From positions 460,494-524,493 of the forward strand of contig NZ_SMTF01000001.1 of NCBI RefSeq assembly GCF_004357985.1: 64,000 bases of DNA, in the 5' to 3' direction. The notes under the pieces were generated by a model. That model did no database searches. It was not told the DNA's origin and was given only the letters and a program-made list of their open reading frames with translations. A program made the translations under genes and the position numbers. This stretch comes from Luteimonas aestuarii. GTDB taxonomy: Bacteria > Pseudomonadota > Gammaproteobacteria > Xanthomonadales > Xanthomonadaceae. Positions within the stretch are counted from its first letter, which is position 1, and each line of letters opens with the position of its first letter. Of the stretch, positions 46,916 to 56,251 are shown one piece after another.

Positions 46916-48604
46916 ATGCGCCCACTCCGCCCGCTGCGCCTGTCCCTGTCCATCGCCCTGCTCACCCTGCTGGGCGGCATGGGCGCGACCGCGCAGGAAA
47001 GCCGCCTGCCCGACATCGGCTCGTCCGCCGGGACCCTGATCGGCCCGGTGCAGCAGGAGGAGTACGGACGGATGCTGCTGGCGCAGTTGCGCCACTACAA
47101 CTACGTACTGGAAGACCCGCTGATCGACGGCTGGCTGCAGTCGGCCGGCAACCGGCTGGGTGCGGTCAGCGACCAGCCGCGCCAGCGCTACACGTTCTTC
47201 ATGATGCGCGACCGCAGCATCAACGCCTTCGCCACCCTGGGCGGCTACATCGGCATGAACGCCGGGCTGGTGCTGACGGCAGGCAGCGAGGACGAGGTGG
47301 CCGCCGTACTGGCGCACGAGATCGCGCACGTCACCCAGCAGCACGTACTGCGCGGCGTGGAGCGTGCGCAGCGCGACCAGATCCCGATCCTGCTGGGCAT
47401 GCTGGGCGCGATCGCGGTGGCGCAGTCGGCAGGCGGCAGCTCCGCCGGCGATGCCTCCATGGCGGCGATGGCCGCGGCGCAGGGCCTCGCGATCCAGCGC
47501 CAGATCGACTACACCCGCGCCAACGAATCCGAGGCCGATCGCCTCGGCATCCGCACCCTCGCCCGCAGCGGCTACGAGCCGATGGCGATGGCGACGATGT
47601 TCGAGCGCATGCAGGCCGCCTCGCGTACCAACCAGGGCGGCGAGCGCGAACGCGCGCCCGATTACCTGCGCACCCATCCGGTCACCACCACCCGGGTCGG
47701 CGAGGCGCGCCAGCGTGCCGAGCAGATGGCCGGCAACGCCAATGTCGCGACGTCGGTCACGTGGGGGCAGGCGCCGCCGCGCGCACCCGCCGAAGGCGCC
47801 GCCGATCCACTGGGCACCGCCAGCGACAACGCACCGCCGGCCTCCGACCTGCTGCTCTCCGGCAATCCGCTGCTGCCGTCGTCGTTGCGACTGCCCGAAG
47901 CGGGCGGCAACGGTCCGGACCCGGTGCAGTTCGGCTGGGCCAAGGAACGCCTGCGGGTGCTGAGCGCCAATACCCCGGCCGAAGCCATCCGCGAATACGA
48001 GCAGATGCAGCGCGCTGGCCAGCTGACCGATGCACAGCGCTACGGCCTGGCCGTCGCGCGCCTGCAGGATGGCCGTGGCGCGGCCTCGGCTGCGACGGAG
48101 TTCGCTGAACTGCTGCAGTCGCACCCCGGCGACCTGTGGCTGTCGCTGGGCCTGGCCGAGGCCGAGGAGCGCGCCGGCCGTCCGGCGCAGGCAGACCGCC
48201 ACCTCGACAGCCTGCTCGAGCGCATGCCGCACAACCCGGCCGTGGCCCTGACCTACGCGCGTGTCCTCGTGGAGCGTGACACCCCGGAATCGGGCCGACG
48301 TGCCCAGGCCGTGCTGCGCCCGCTGATGCGGTCGTCGGCGGAGGATCCGATGTTCCAGCGCACCTTCGCCCGCGCCAGCGAAATCGCCGGAGATCCGGTC
48401 CGCGCCGGCGAGGCCTGGGCCGAAGCTGCCTTCCTCAGCGGCCGCGAGGAACAGGCCCTGGTGCAGCTCAACACACTCAAGAAGCGCGACGACCTGGACT
48501 ACTACGCCCGCGCCCGCATCGACGCGCGCATCGCGACCATCACCCCCGTGGTGCTGGAACTGCGTCGCCAGGGCATCCGCGACGAGGACCTGCGCCGGCG
48601 TTAG
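46916..48604 (+). CDS. M48 metalloprotease with TPR region (BepA-like)
   Basis: Periplasmic zinc protease that in E. coli (BepA) checks outer-membrane protein assembly and LptD. 562 residues from the ATG at 46916: signal peptide 1-26 ending A-T-A-Q, M48 domain with H134-E-I-A-H138 and the later Glu in N-E-S-E-A-D-R, and a C-terminal TPR-like helical region (about 350-562). The upstream frame is open to 46751 but carries no signal. It immediately precedes the Pho box and phoB on the same strand. Confidence 0.93.
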   Translation: MRPLRPLRLSLSIALLTLLGGMGATAQESRLPDIGSSAGTLIGPVQQEEYGRMLLAQLRHYNYVLEDPLIDGWLQSAGNRLGAVSDQPRQRYTFFMMRDRSINAFATLGGYIGMNAGLVLTAGSEDEVAAVLAHEIAHVTQQHVLRGVERAQRDQIPILLGMLGAIAVAQSAGGSSAGDASMAAMAAAQGLAIQRQIDYTRANESEADRLGIRTLARSGYEPMAMATMFERMQAASRTNQGGERERAPDYLRTHPVTTTRVGEARQRAEQMAGNANVATSVTWGQAPPRAPAEGAADPLGTASDNAPPASDLLLSGNPLLPSSLRLPEAGGNGPDPVQFGWAKERLRVLSANTPAEAIREYEQMQRAGQLTDAQRYGLAVARLQDGRGAASAATEFAELLQSHPGDLWLSLGLAEAEERAGRPAQADRHLDSLLERMPHNPAVALTYARVLVERDTPESGRRAQAVLRPLMRSSAEDPMFQRTFARASEIAGDPVRAGEAWAEAAFLSGREEQALVQLNTLKKRDDLDYYARARIDARIATITPVVLELRRQGIRDEDLRRR

Positions 48605-48617
48605 GCCCGTCATCGTT

Positions 48618-48638
48618 CGGTCATAAAACTGTCGTTTA
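48618..48638 (+). promoter_or_regulatory. Pho box upstream of phoB
   Basis: Two 11-base-spaced half-sites, GGTCAT and CTGTCG, with the A+T spacer AAAA, inside TCATAAAACTGTCG. It matches the E. coli Pho box pattern CTGTCAT-A-A-A-T-CTGTCAC well and lies 32 bases before phoB, so autoregulation by PhoB under phosphate limitation is expected. Confidence 0.75.
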
Positions 48639-48669
48639 ATGCCGGCACCCGCCCCCAGCCGGCAGATCC

Positions 48670-49359
48670 ATGCAGAAGCGCGTCCTGATCGTCGACGACG
48701 AACCCGCCATCCGCGACATGGTCGCCTTCGCACTGCGCAAGGGCGATTTCGATCCCGTCCATGCGGGCGATGCGCGCGAAGCGCAGTCGGCGATCGCAGA
48801 CCGCGTGCCGGACCTGATCCTGCTGGACTGGATGCTGCCCGGCACCAGCGGCCTTGAACTGGCCCGGCGCTGGCGCCGTGAACCGCTGACCCGCGAGATC
48901 CCGATCATCATGCTCACCGCCCGCGGCGAGGAGAACGACCGCGTGGGCGGGCTCGAGGCCGGCGTCGACGATTACGTCGTCAAGCCGTTCTCCGCCCGCG
49001 AGCTGCTGGCCCGCATCCGCGCGGTCATGCGGCGCTCACGGGACGACGACGAAGACGGCAGCGTCGCCGTCGGCAACCTGCGCATCGATGGCGCCGCGCA
49101 TCGCGTGTTCGCCGGCGACGAGCCGATCAGCATCGGCCCCACCGAGTACCGCCTGCTGCATTTCTTCATGACCCACCCGGAGCGCGTCTACAGTCGCGCG
49201 CAGTTGCTGGACCATGTGTGGGGCGGCAGCGTGTACGTCGAGGAACGCACGGTGGACGTGCACATCCGCCGCCTGCGCAAGACGCTGGAGCCGGTGCAAC
49301 TGGATGGCATGGTGCAGACGGTGCGGGGATCGGGTTACCGGTTCTCGGCTGCGGTGTGA
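48670..49359 (+). CDS. phoB: Phosphate regulon response regulator PhoB
   Basis: OmpR-family regulator that activates genes under phosphate starvation. 229 residues: receiver domain with phospho-acceptor Asp53 (L-L-D-W-M-L-P), Thr and Lys switch residues (M-L-T-A-R-G, V-V-K-P-F), and a winged-helix C-terminal domain (about 130-229) with [12 protein letters not shown] Pho box lies immediately upstream. phoR is 670 bases downstream, an unusually wide gap filled by repeats. Confidence 0.97.
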   Translation: MQKRVLIVDDEPAIRDMVAFALRKGDFDPVHAGDAREAQSAIADRVPDLILLDWMLPGTSGLELARRWRREPLTREIPIIMLTARGEENDRVGGLEAGVDDYVVKPFSARELLARIRAVMRRSRDDDEDGSVAVGNLRIDGAAHRVFAGDEPISIGPTEYRLLHFFMTHPERVYSRAQLLDHVWGGSVYVEERTVDVHIRRLRKTLEPVQLDGMVQTVRGSGYRFSAAV

Positions 49360-49465
49360 GCAACGGGTTTGGCAATCTGGCAGAAAGCATCCCTGGTGCT
49401 CTTCGCTCGTCAGCGAGCCTCGACGCAGCCATGGAGACCCGAAGGGCGGCGCGCAGGACGCGCGC

Positions 49466-49500
49466 CGTTTTTCGAGGGGACATGGATGTCCCGTCGAAAA
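49466..49500. repeat. Palindromic repeat, copy 1, in the phoB-phoR gap
   Basis: TTTTTCGA...TCGAAAAA palindrome around GGACATGGATGTCC. A second copy is at 49779-49812. The T-run and hairpin may also terminate phoB transcription. Flanking GCGCGC/ACGCGC sequence at 49449-49465 forms a further hairpin. Confidence 0.8.
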
Positions 49501-49533
49501 ATCCCGACGAATTCGACATGCCCGGTTAGCTCT

Positions 49534-49601
49534 GTCGGGGAAGGCCCTTTTTCTTTGGTTCGTTTCTTTTTGGGCCAGCAAAAAGAAATGAACCCGGCCG
49601 C
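49534..49601. repeat. Long inverted repeat, left arm, in the phoB-phoR gap
   Basis: About 70 bases that match the reverse complement of 49677-49745 with roughly three quarters identity: GTCGGGGAAGGCCC, TTTCTTTGGTT, TTTCTTTTTGGGC and AAAGAAA blocks align. It contains its own hairpin, TTTCTTTTTGGG/CAAAAAGAAA. Confidence 0.75.
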
Positions 49602-49676
49602 GATAGCGGACGGAAGCCTTTGTTTTCTCTACAGCTCCATCTTTTGCCCGCACAAGACCAAAGGCTTTCACTCGCC

Positions 49677-49745
49677 TGCGGCGAGCGAGTTACTTTTCTT
49701 TGCTAGCCCAAAGAAAAGTAACCAAAAGAAAGGGCCTTTCCCCGA
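49677..49745. repeat. Long inverted repeat, right arm, in the phoB-phoR gap
   Basis: Reverse-complement partner of 49534-49601, with inner hairpin TTACTTTTCTTTG/CAAAGAAAAGTAA. Its outer end GGGCCTTTCCCCGAC mirrors the left arm. Confidence 0.75.
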
Positions 49746-49778
49746 CGAAGCTAACGTCCCAGATTGGACTCGACGGGA

Positions 49779-49812
49779 TTTTTCGACAGGACATCCATGT
49801 CCTGTCGAAAAA
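49779..49812. repeat. Palindromic repeat, copy 2, in the phoB-phoR gap
   Basis: TTTTTCGACAGGACAT and its complement ATGTCCTGTCGAAAAA flank the CC centre. It is a near copy of 49466-49500. From 49813 to 50029 nothing else was recognised. Confidence 0.8.
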
Positions 49813-50029
49813 CGTCCGGCATCCATGCCGGCCGCCCTCCGGGTCTGCATGAATCCACACCGCCCGCGTAAAGAGCAAAGCAACCGTCATCCCCGCGCAG
49901 GCGGGACCCATGGGCGCTTGCTTTGAAGCCATCGAGATGCGCGATACCAGCAAGCAAACGCACACCGTCCAACCCACACCAATCGCCACCCATCCGCCTC
50001 ACCCGCATCCCATCGCATAGACTGATTCC

Positions 50030-51376
50030 ATGCCCCCCCGCGCCCGCTCCGCCTGGCTCCGCACCCTCGGCCAACTCGTGTTGGTGCTGGCCGCTGGCCT
50101 TCTGCTGGGGCTTGCCCTGGGCCAGGTGTGGCCGGCACTGGCGATCACGGCGCTCGGTATCGTGGCGTGGCACTACTGGCGCCTGCGACGGGTGCTGATG
50201 CACCTCACCTCGCGCCAGCGGATGCCCGTCCCAAGTGGCGTCGGCGTGTGGAACCAACTCGAATCCCTGCTGCGCGAGCAGCAGGACGACGTGCGCAACC
50301 GCAAACGGCGACTGGTCGCCATGTTGCGCGCCTATCGCGCCGCCGCCGCCGCGCTGCCGGACGCGGTGGTGGTCCTTGAGCGCGACAGCCAGCGCGTGCT
50401 GTGGATGAATGAAGCCGCCACGCCGCTGCTGGGGCTGCACTACCCCAACGACATCGGCGCATCGATCGTCGAGCGCCTGCAGCCGCTGCAGCTGTCGCAC
50501 TGGCTGGCCAGCGGCCCGCAGGCCGAACCGATCCTCGACGTGCCCTCGCCGGTATCGCCGCTGGTGCGCCTGGGCCTGCGCCTGATCCCCTATTCGGACG
50601 AACTGTGGCTGCTGGTCGCACGCGATGTCAGCAAGATCATGCGACTGGAACAGATGCGCCGCGATTTCGTGGCCAACGTGTCGCATGAACTGCGCACACC
50701 ACTGACGGTGGTCCACGGCTACCTGGACATGCTCGATCCCGAGGACCAGCCCGAGTGGGCACCGATGCTGAAGGAAATGCAGCAGCAGTCGCAGCGGATG
50801 ACGCAACTGGTCGAGGACCTGCTGACGCTGTCGCGGCTGGAGGCGCAGGACGACATCGAAGAGGATGCGGTCAACATGGCCTCGATGCTCGCCACCCTGC
50901 GCCGCGAGGCCGAGGCGCTCAGCCAGGGCAAGCACCAGGTCACGGTGGCCGATGAAGCAGGCGTGGACCTGCTGGGCTCCACCAAGGAACTGCACAGCGC
51001 GTTTTCCAACCTGGTCAGCAATGCGGTGCGCTACACCCCCGCTGGCGGCAGCATCCATGTCCGTTTCTGGCACGACGGCGATGGCGTGGCGCTGTCGGTG
51101 CGCGACAGTGGGTTCGGTATCCCGGCGTCGCACCTGCCGCGGCTCACGGAACGCTTCTACCGCGTCTCCACCAGCCGCTCGCGCGGCAGCGGCGGCACCG
51201 GCCTCGGGTTGGCGATCGTCAAGCACGTACTGAACCTGCACCAGGGCCGCCTCCAGGTCGCGAGCGAAGTCGGCCAAGGCAGCCTTTTCTCATGCCATTT
51301 CGGCGCCGATCGCATCCTGGCGCGCGACCCAGACCTCCACGGAGCCCCGAGTGAGCAAGCCACGCAAGACGCGTAA
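50030..51376 (+). CDS. phoR: Phosphate regulon sensor kinase PhoR
   Basis: Inner-membrane histidine kinase for PhoB. 448 residues: two N-terminal membrane helices (about 12-30 and 34-50), a PAS-like region with V-V-L-E-R-D-S-Q-R-V-L-W-M-N, HisKA with His219 in N-V-S-H-E-L-R-T-P-L, and HATPase with N-L-V-S-N-A-V-R-Y, G-F-G-I and G-T-G-L-G-L-A-I-V. The short N-terminus without a large periplasmic domain is typical of PhoR. Its end overlaps the ppk1 start by 26 bases. Confidence 0.96.
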   Translation: MPPRARSAWLRTLGQLVLVLAAGLLLGLALGQVWPALAITALGIVAWHYWRLRRVLMHLTSRQRMPVPSGVGVWNQLESLLREQQDDVRNRKRRLVAMLRAYRAAAAALPDAVVVLERDSQRVLWMNEAATPLLGLHYPNDIGASIVERLQPLQLSHWLASGPQAEPILDVPSPVSPLVRLGLRLIPYSDELWLLVARDVSKIMRLEQMRRDFVANVSHELRTPLTVVHGYLDMLDPEDQPEWAPMLKEMQQQSQRMTQLVEDLLTLSRLEAQDDIEEDAVNMASMLATLRREAEALSQGKHQVTVADEAGVDLLGSTKELHSAFSNLVSNAVRYTPAGGSIHVRFWHDGDGVALSVRDSGFGIPASHLPRLTERFYRVSTSRSRGSGGTGLGLAIVKHVLNLHQGRLQVASEVGQGSLFSCHFGADRILARDPDLHGAPSEQATQDA

Positions 51377-53474
51377 ACCCGTCGCCGACATCGCCACGCC
51401 GGTGGGCGGGGGCGACGTCGCCGATCCGCTGCGCGACCCATCGCTCTACTTCAACCGCGAGCTGTCGCAGCTCGATTTCAATTTCCGCGTGCTGGCACAG
51501 GCGCTGGACGAGTCGGTGCCACTGCTCGAGCGCCTGCGCTTCCTCTGCATCTCCTGCACCAACCTGGACGAGTTCTTCGAAATCCGCGCCGCCACGGTGC
51601 GACACGCGCAGGATTTCGGCAGCATCGCCCCGCCGGACGGGCTGGCCCCCACCACCCTGCTCAAGCGCATCCATGAACGCGCACAGGAACTGGTGGACGC
51701 GCAGTACCGCTGCTGGAACCAGGTGTTGCGCCCGGAAATGGAGGACAACGGCGTGCGCGTGCTTGCACGCGGGACATGGAGTGCCCGGCAGACACGCTGG
51801 CTGCGCGCGTATTTCCGCGACGAGATCCTGCCGGTGCTCTCGCCGCTGGGGCTGGACCCGGCGCATCCGTTCCCGAAGATCCTCAACAAGTCGCTCAACA
51901 TCGTGGTGGTGCTGAAGGGCAAGGATGCGTTCGGGCGCAGCGGCCACCTCGCCATCGTGCGCGCGCCACGCTCGCTGCCGCGCATCATCCAGCTGCCCGA
52001 GCGGATCTCGGGCGGCGAACACGACTTCGTGTTCCTGTCGGCGGTGCTGTCGGAATTCGTCGACGAACTGTTCCCCGGCATGGAGGTCAAGGGCGCGTAC
52101 CAGTTCCGCGTGACCCGCAATTCCGAACTGATCCTGGACGAGGACGAAGTCGAGAACCTGGCGCTGGCGCTGCGCGACGAGCTGGTCGGGCGCGGCTACC
52201 TGCGCGCGATGCGGCTGGAGATCGCCGCCGACTGCCCCAAGCCGATCGTGCGCACGCTTCTGGAGAACTTCGACCTGCCCGAGAACGCGGTCTACCGCAT
52301 CGACGGCCCGGTGAACCTCAACCGCGTCACCCAGGTGTACGACCTGGTGCAGCGGCCGGAACTGAAGTTCCCGCCGTTCCAGGCACGCACGCTGGCGGGC
52401 ACCGACGCCATGTTCGAGCTGGTCGCGGAGGGCGACGTGCTGTTGCACCACCCGTTCGATTCGTTCGCGCCGGTGCTGGAGCTGATCAAGCAGGCGGCCG
52501 AAGACCCGAACGTACTGGCGATCAAGCAGACGCTCTACCGTACCGGCAAGGATTCGGCGATCGTCGAGCATCTGGTGCAGGCGGCGCGCAATGGCAAGGA
52601 CGTCACCGTGGTGGTGGAACTGCGCGCGCGCTTCGACGAGGAAGCCAACCTCGGCCTTGCCGATCGGCTGCAGGAGGCCGGCGTACAGGTGGTGTACGGC
52701 GTGGTCGGCTACAAGACGCACGCCAAGATGCTGCTGGTCGTGCGTCGCGAGGGCCGCAAGCTGCGCCGTTACGTGCACATGGGTACCGGCAATTACCATG
52801 CCGGCACCGCGCGTGGCTACACCGACTTCGGCCTCATCAGCGCGGACCCGGACCTGGGTGCCGACGTGCACCAGGTGTTCCAGCAACTGTCCGGCCTGGC
52901 GCCAGCGATCGCACTCAAGCGCCTCCTGCAGTCGCCGTTCACCCTGCATGCCGGCATCATCGCGCGGATCGAGCGCGAGACCCGCAACGCGCTGGATGGC
53001 AAGCCGGCCCGCATCATGGCCAAGATGAACGCACTCAACGAGGCGCAGGTGGTGCGGGCGTTGTACACCGCCTCGCAGGCGGGCGTGCAGATCGACCTCG
53101 TCATCCGTGGCGCATGCACGTTGCGGCCGGGCGTGCCCGGCATATCTGACAACATCCGCGTTCGCTCCATCGTCGGTCGCTTCCTCGAGCACCATCGTGT
53201 GTACTGGTTCGCCAACGGCGGCGACCCGGAACTGTTCTGCGCGAGCGCCGACTGGCTGGAGCGCAACCTGCTGCGCCGGGTGGAAACCTGCTTCCCGATC
53301 CTCGATCCCGAACTGAAGGCCCGGGTCAAGGACGAGGCGCTGGACAACTACCTTGCCGACAACCTCAACGCGTGGGAATTGCAGCCCGACGGCAGCTACC
53401 TCAAACTCTCGCCCGCCGACGGAGCGATGCCGCACTCGGCGCAATCCTCCCTGCTGGCGAAACTGTGCGGATGA
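51351..53474 (+). CDS. ppk1: Polyphosphate kinase 1
   Basis: Makes polyphosphate from ATP. 707 residues from a GTG at 51351: N domain with L-Y-F-N-R-E-L-S-Q-L-D-F-N, H domain, and two PLD-like C domains. The autophosphorylated His457 is in G-Y-K-T-H-A-K-M, with H-H-P-F-D-S-F and K-Q-T-L-Y-R-T earlier. It overlaps phoR at its start and ppx at its end (ATGA), so kinase-sensor and polyphosphate genes form one operon. Confidence 0.97.
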   Translation: MSKPRKTRKPVADIATPVGGGDVADPLRDPSLYFNRELSQLDFNFRVLAQALDESVPLLERLRFLCISCTNLDEFFEIRAATVRHAQDFGSIAPPDGLAPTTLLKRIHERAQELVDAQYRCWNQVLRPEMEDNGVRVLARGTWSARQTRWLRAYFRDEILPVLSPLGLDPAHPFPKILNKSLNIVVVLKGKDAFGRSGHLAIVRAPRSLPRIIQLPERISGGEHDFVFLSAVLSEFVDELFPGMEVKGAYQFRVTRNSELILDEDEVENLALALRDELVGRGYLRAMRLEIAADCPKPIVRTLLENFDLPENAVYRIDGPVNLNRVTQVYDLVQRPELKFPPFQARTLAGTDAMFELVAEGDVLLHHPFDSFAPVLELIKQAAEDPNVLAIKQTLYRTGKDSAIVEHLVQAARNGKDVTVVVELRARFDEEANLGLADRLQEAGVQVVYGVVGYKTHAKMLLVVRREGRKLRRYVHMGTGNYHAGTARGYTDFGLISADPDLGADVHQVFQQLSGLAPAIALKRLLQSPFTLHAGIIARIERETRNALDGKPARIMAKMNALNEAQVVRALYTASQAGVQIDLVIRGACTLRPGVPGISDNIRVRSIVGRFLEHHRVYWFANGGDPELFCASADWLERNLLRRVETCFPILDPELKARVKDEALDNYLADNLNAWELQPDGSYLKLSPADGAMPHSAQSSLLAKLCG

Positions 53475-55009
53475 CCGAAACGCTGTCCCTGGCCGAACCC
53501 ACCGCGCCTCCGCTCGACGATGGCGACATGCTGGCTGCCATCGACATCGGGTCCAACAGCTTCCACATGGTCGTGGCGCGCTACACGCTGGGCCAACTGC
53601 GCATCGTCGACCGCCTGCGCGAGACGGTGCGCATGGCCGAAGGCCTGGACGGCCGTGGCGGCCTGGCCGCGGACGAGCGACAGCGCGCACTGGAGTGCCT
53701 CGCGCGCTTCGGCCAGCGGATCCGCGACATCCCGCCGCAGCACGTGCGTGCGCTGGCTACCAACACGGTCCGCAGCCTTGCTTCGCCGCAGGCCTTCCTT
53801 GTGCCGGCCGAAACCGCGCTGGGCCATTCCATCGAAGTCATCTCCGGCCGCGAGGAAGCGCGACTGATCTACCTCGGCGTGGCGCACGCGCAGCCGCCGA
53901 AGGCCGGGCACCGACGGCTGGTGATCGACATCGGCGGCGGTTCCACCGAATGCATCATCGGCGCCGGTTTCGACACGCTGGAGCGCGAAAGCCTGCAGGC
54001 CGGCTGCATCGCCACCACGCGGCGCTTCTTCGGCAACGGCAAACTGACGCGCAAGAAGTGGCGCGACGCGGTGATCGAAGTCTCGGCCGAGTTCCAGCAG
54101 TTCGCCAATACCTATCGCGAGCTGGGCTGGAACGAGGCGCTGGGCGCGTCCGGCACCAACAAGGCGATCGGCGATATCTGCGCGGCGATGAAGCTCACCA
54201 AGGGCGCGGTCACCGCCGAGGCGCTGCCGCAAGTGCGCGACCGCCTGCTGCAGGCCGATCGCATCGACGCGATCGAGCTGCCCGGCCTGTCCAACGACCG
54301 CAGGCCGATCATCGCCGGCGGCGTGCTGGTGCTGGAGGCGGCGTTCTCGGCGCTGGGGCTGCAGCGGATGATGGTCAGCAAGGGCGCGATGCGCGAAGGC
54401 ATCCTCTACGACATGCTGGGGCGCGGCGGCGACAACGATCCACGCGACCTGTCGGTGGCTGCGATGATGCAGCGCTATGGCATCGACGAGGCGCAGGCGG
54501 CGCGGGTCGAGGCCACCGCGATGCGCCTGTTCCAGCAGGTGCGCGAGGCCTGGGGACTCGATGACGACGACGCACTGATGCTCGGCTGGGCCGCACGCCT
54601 GCACGAGATCGGCCTGGTGATCGCGCACAGCCAGTACCACGTGCACGGCGCCTACCTGCTGGAGCACTCCGACATCTCCGGTTTCTCGCGGCAGGAGCAG
54701 CAGGTGCTGTCGTCGCTGGTACGTACGCACCGGCGCGGCGTGTCGAAGAGCGCGTTCGACGCCCTGCCCGACCGCCTGCTGTCGTCGGCCAAGCGCAAGG
54801 CCGCGCTGCTGCGGCTGGCGGTGCTGTTGCATCGCTCGCGCAGCGCCGAACCGATCCCGCACCTCGAGCTCAAGGCCGGGGACGACCGGCTCGACCTGGT
54901 GGTCGGAAAGCGCTGGGTGGATGCACACCCGCTGCTGCGCTCGGACCTGCTGGGCGAGCCCGACGACATGCCCGGGCTGGGCATCACCTTCAAGCCGTTC
55001 GTGGCCTGA
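53471..55009 (+). CDS. ppx: Exopolyphosphatase (Ppx/GppA family)
   Basis: Releases phosphate from polyphosphate ends. 512 residues from the ATG at 53471, which overlaps the ppk1 stop. ASKHA-fold motifs: A-I-D-I-G-S-N-S-F-H-M-V near residue 22, V-I-D-I-G-G-G-S-T-E near 154, and a C-terminal HD-like region with R-L-H-E-I-G. Guanosine pentaphosphate phosphatase activity is possible, but pairing with ppk1 argues for exopolyphosphatase. Confidence 0.95.
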   Translation: MTETLSLAEPTAPPLDDGDMLAAIDIGSNSFHMVVARYTLGQLRIVDRLRETVRMAEGLDGRGGLAADERQRALECLARFGQRIRDIPPQHVRALATNTVRSLASPQAFLVPAETALGHSIEVISGREEARLIYLGVAHAQPPKAGHRRLVIDIGGGSTECIIGAGFDTLERESLQAGCIATTRRFFGNGKLTRKKWRDAVIEVSAEFQQFANTYRELGWNEALGASGTNKAIGDICAAMKLTKGAVTAEALPQVRDRLLQADRIDAIELPGLSNDRRPIIAGGVLVLEAAFSALGLQRMMVSKGAMREGILYDMLGRGGDNDPRDLSVAAMMQRYGIDEAQAARVEATAMRLFQQVREAWGLDDDDALMLGWAARLHEIGLVIAHSQYHVHGAYLLEHSDISGFSRQEQQVLSSLVRTHRRGVSKSAFDALPDRLLSSAKRKAALLRLAVLLHRSRSAEPIPHLELKAGDDRLDLVVGKRWVDAHPLLRSDLLGEPDDMPGLGITFKPFVA

Positions 55010-55099
55010 TCCCGCCCGGCGACTGTCATCCCGCCGCAACCACGCTGCAACCAAGGCTTCATCGCCCGTGCGCACCATGACGCAAACGTGGAGCCTTGC

Positions 55100-56251
55100 A
55101 TGCGCTACGCCATCGTCACCGAGACCTATCCGCCCGAAGTCAACGGCGTTGCGCTGACGGTGCAGTCGCTGGAGCAGGGCCTGCGCGCGCGTGGACATGC
55201 CGTGTGCGTGGTACGCCCGGCACAGGCCGGCATGCGACCCGGGCGCGAAGGCGACCAGACGCGCGTGGCCAGCGTGCCGATGCCACGCTATGCCGGACTG
55301 CGCATCGGCCTGCCATGCGCGGGGCGGCTGCAGCGCCTGTGGCGCGATGCCCGTCCCGACGCGATCTACGTGGCGACGGAAGGCCCGCTGGGCTGGTCGG
55401 CGGTCCGCGCGGCACGCAAACTCGGCATCCCGGTGGCCACCGGCTTCCACACCCGGTTCGACGAATACATGCGCGACTACGGCCTGCCGTGGCTGCAGCC
55501 GGTGGCGATGCGCTGGATGCGCCATTTCCACAACAGCGCACAGGCAACCCTGGTGCCCACGCGCGCGCTGGGCGACTTCCTGCAGGCAAGTGGCTTCCAC
55601 GAGGTACGCCTGCTGCGGCGCGCGGTGGATACCGTACTGTTCGACCCGGCGAAGCGCGACGAAGGCATCCGCAGCGCGTGGCTTGGCGACGATGCCGGCC
55701 CGGTGGTGATCCACGTCGGCCGCATCGCGGCCGAGAAGAACCTCGACCTGGCCGTGCGGGCGTTCCGCGCGCTGCAACAGGCGCAACCCGGGGCCCGCTA
55801 CGTATGGGTGGGCGATGGTCCGATGCGCGAACGCCTGTCCCGCCACAACCCGGATTTCATCTTCCTCGGCATCCAGCGCGGCGAAGCGCTGGCACGCCTG
55901 TTCGCCAGCGCCGACCTGTTCGCCTTCCCCAGCACCACCGAAACCTTCGGCAACGTCACCCTGGAAGCGATGGCCAGCGGCCTGGCCACGGTGGCCTACG
56001 ATTACGGCGCGGCGCACGAGCACCTGCGCGACGGCGGCCACGGCGCGGCAGTGCCGTTGCAGGACGAGGCGACCTTCGTCGAGGCCGTGGTGCGCATCGG
56101 CAGCGACGCCGCCCTGCGCCGCGCAATGGGCGCGGCTGCGCGCGACGCGGTGCACCCGCTCTCGCCGGACCGCGTGTCGGCCGATTTCGATGCCTTGCTC
56201 GCCGGGCTTGCCGGCAGGGAGACCGGACATGCACGCCTCGCCACGGCTTGA
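55100..56251 (+). CDS. Glycosyltransferase, GT4 family
   Basis: Retaining glycosyltransferase of GT-B fold, 383 residues. N-domain: E-T-Y-P-P-E-V-N-G-V-A (near residue 8) and G-F-H-T-R-F-D; C-domain: H-V-G-R-I-A-A-E-K-N-L, V-G-D-G-P-M-R, F-P-S-T-T-E-T-F-G-N-V-T-L-E-A-M-A-S-G with the E-x7-E motif. The closest known types transfer mannose or glucosyl units to lipids. The ATG at 55100 has GGAG seven bases upstream. The gene overlaps the PAP2 gene by 23 bases, suggesting joint action on a glycolipid or lipid phosphate; the acceptor is unknown. Confidence 0.9.
   Translation: MRYAIVTETYPPEVNGVALTVQSLEQGLRARGHAVCVVRPAQAGMRPGREGDQTRVASVPMPRYAGLRIGLPCAGRLQRLWRDARPDAIYVATEGPLGWSAVRAARKLGIPVATGFHTRFDEYMRDYGLPWLQPVAMRWMRHFHNSAQATLVPTRALGDFLQASGFHEVRLLRRAVDTVLFDPAKRDEGIRSAWLGDDAGPVVIHVGRIAAEKNLDLAVRAFRALQQAQPGARYVWVGDGPMRERLSRHNPDFIFLGIQRGEALARLFASADLFAFPSTTETFGNVTLEAMASGLATVAYDYGAAHEHLRDGGHGAAVPLQDEATFVEAVVRIGSDAALRRAMGAAARDAVHPLSPDRVSADFDALLAGLAGRETGHARLATA

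Noticed and set aside
49369..49926. Open frame of 185 codons in the phoB-phoR gap
   Set aside because: It is made almost entirely of the inverted repeats (F-F-L-G-Q-Q-K and similar peptides on both strands), so it is repeat sequence, not a gene.
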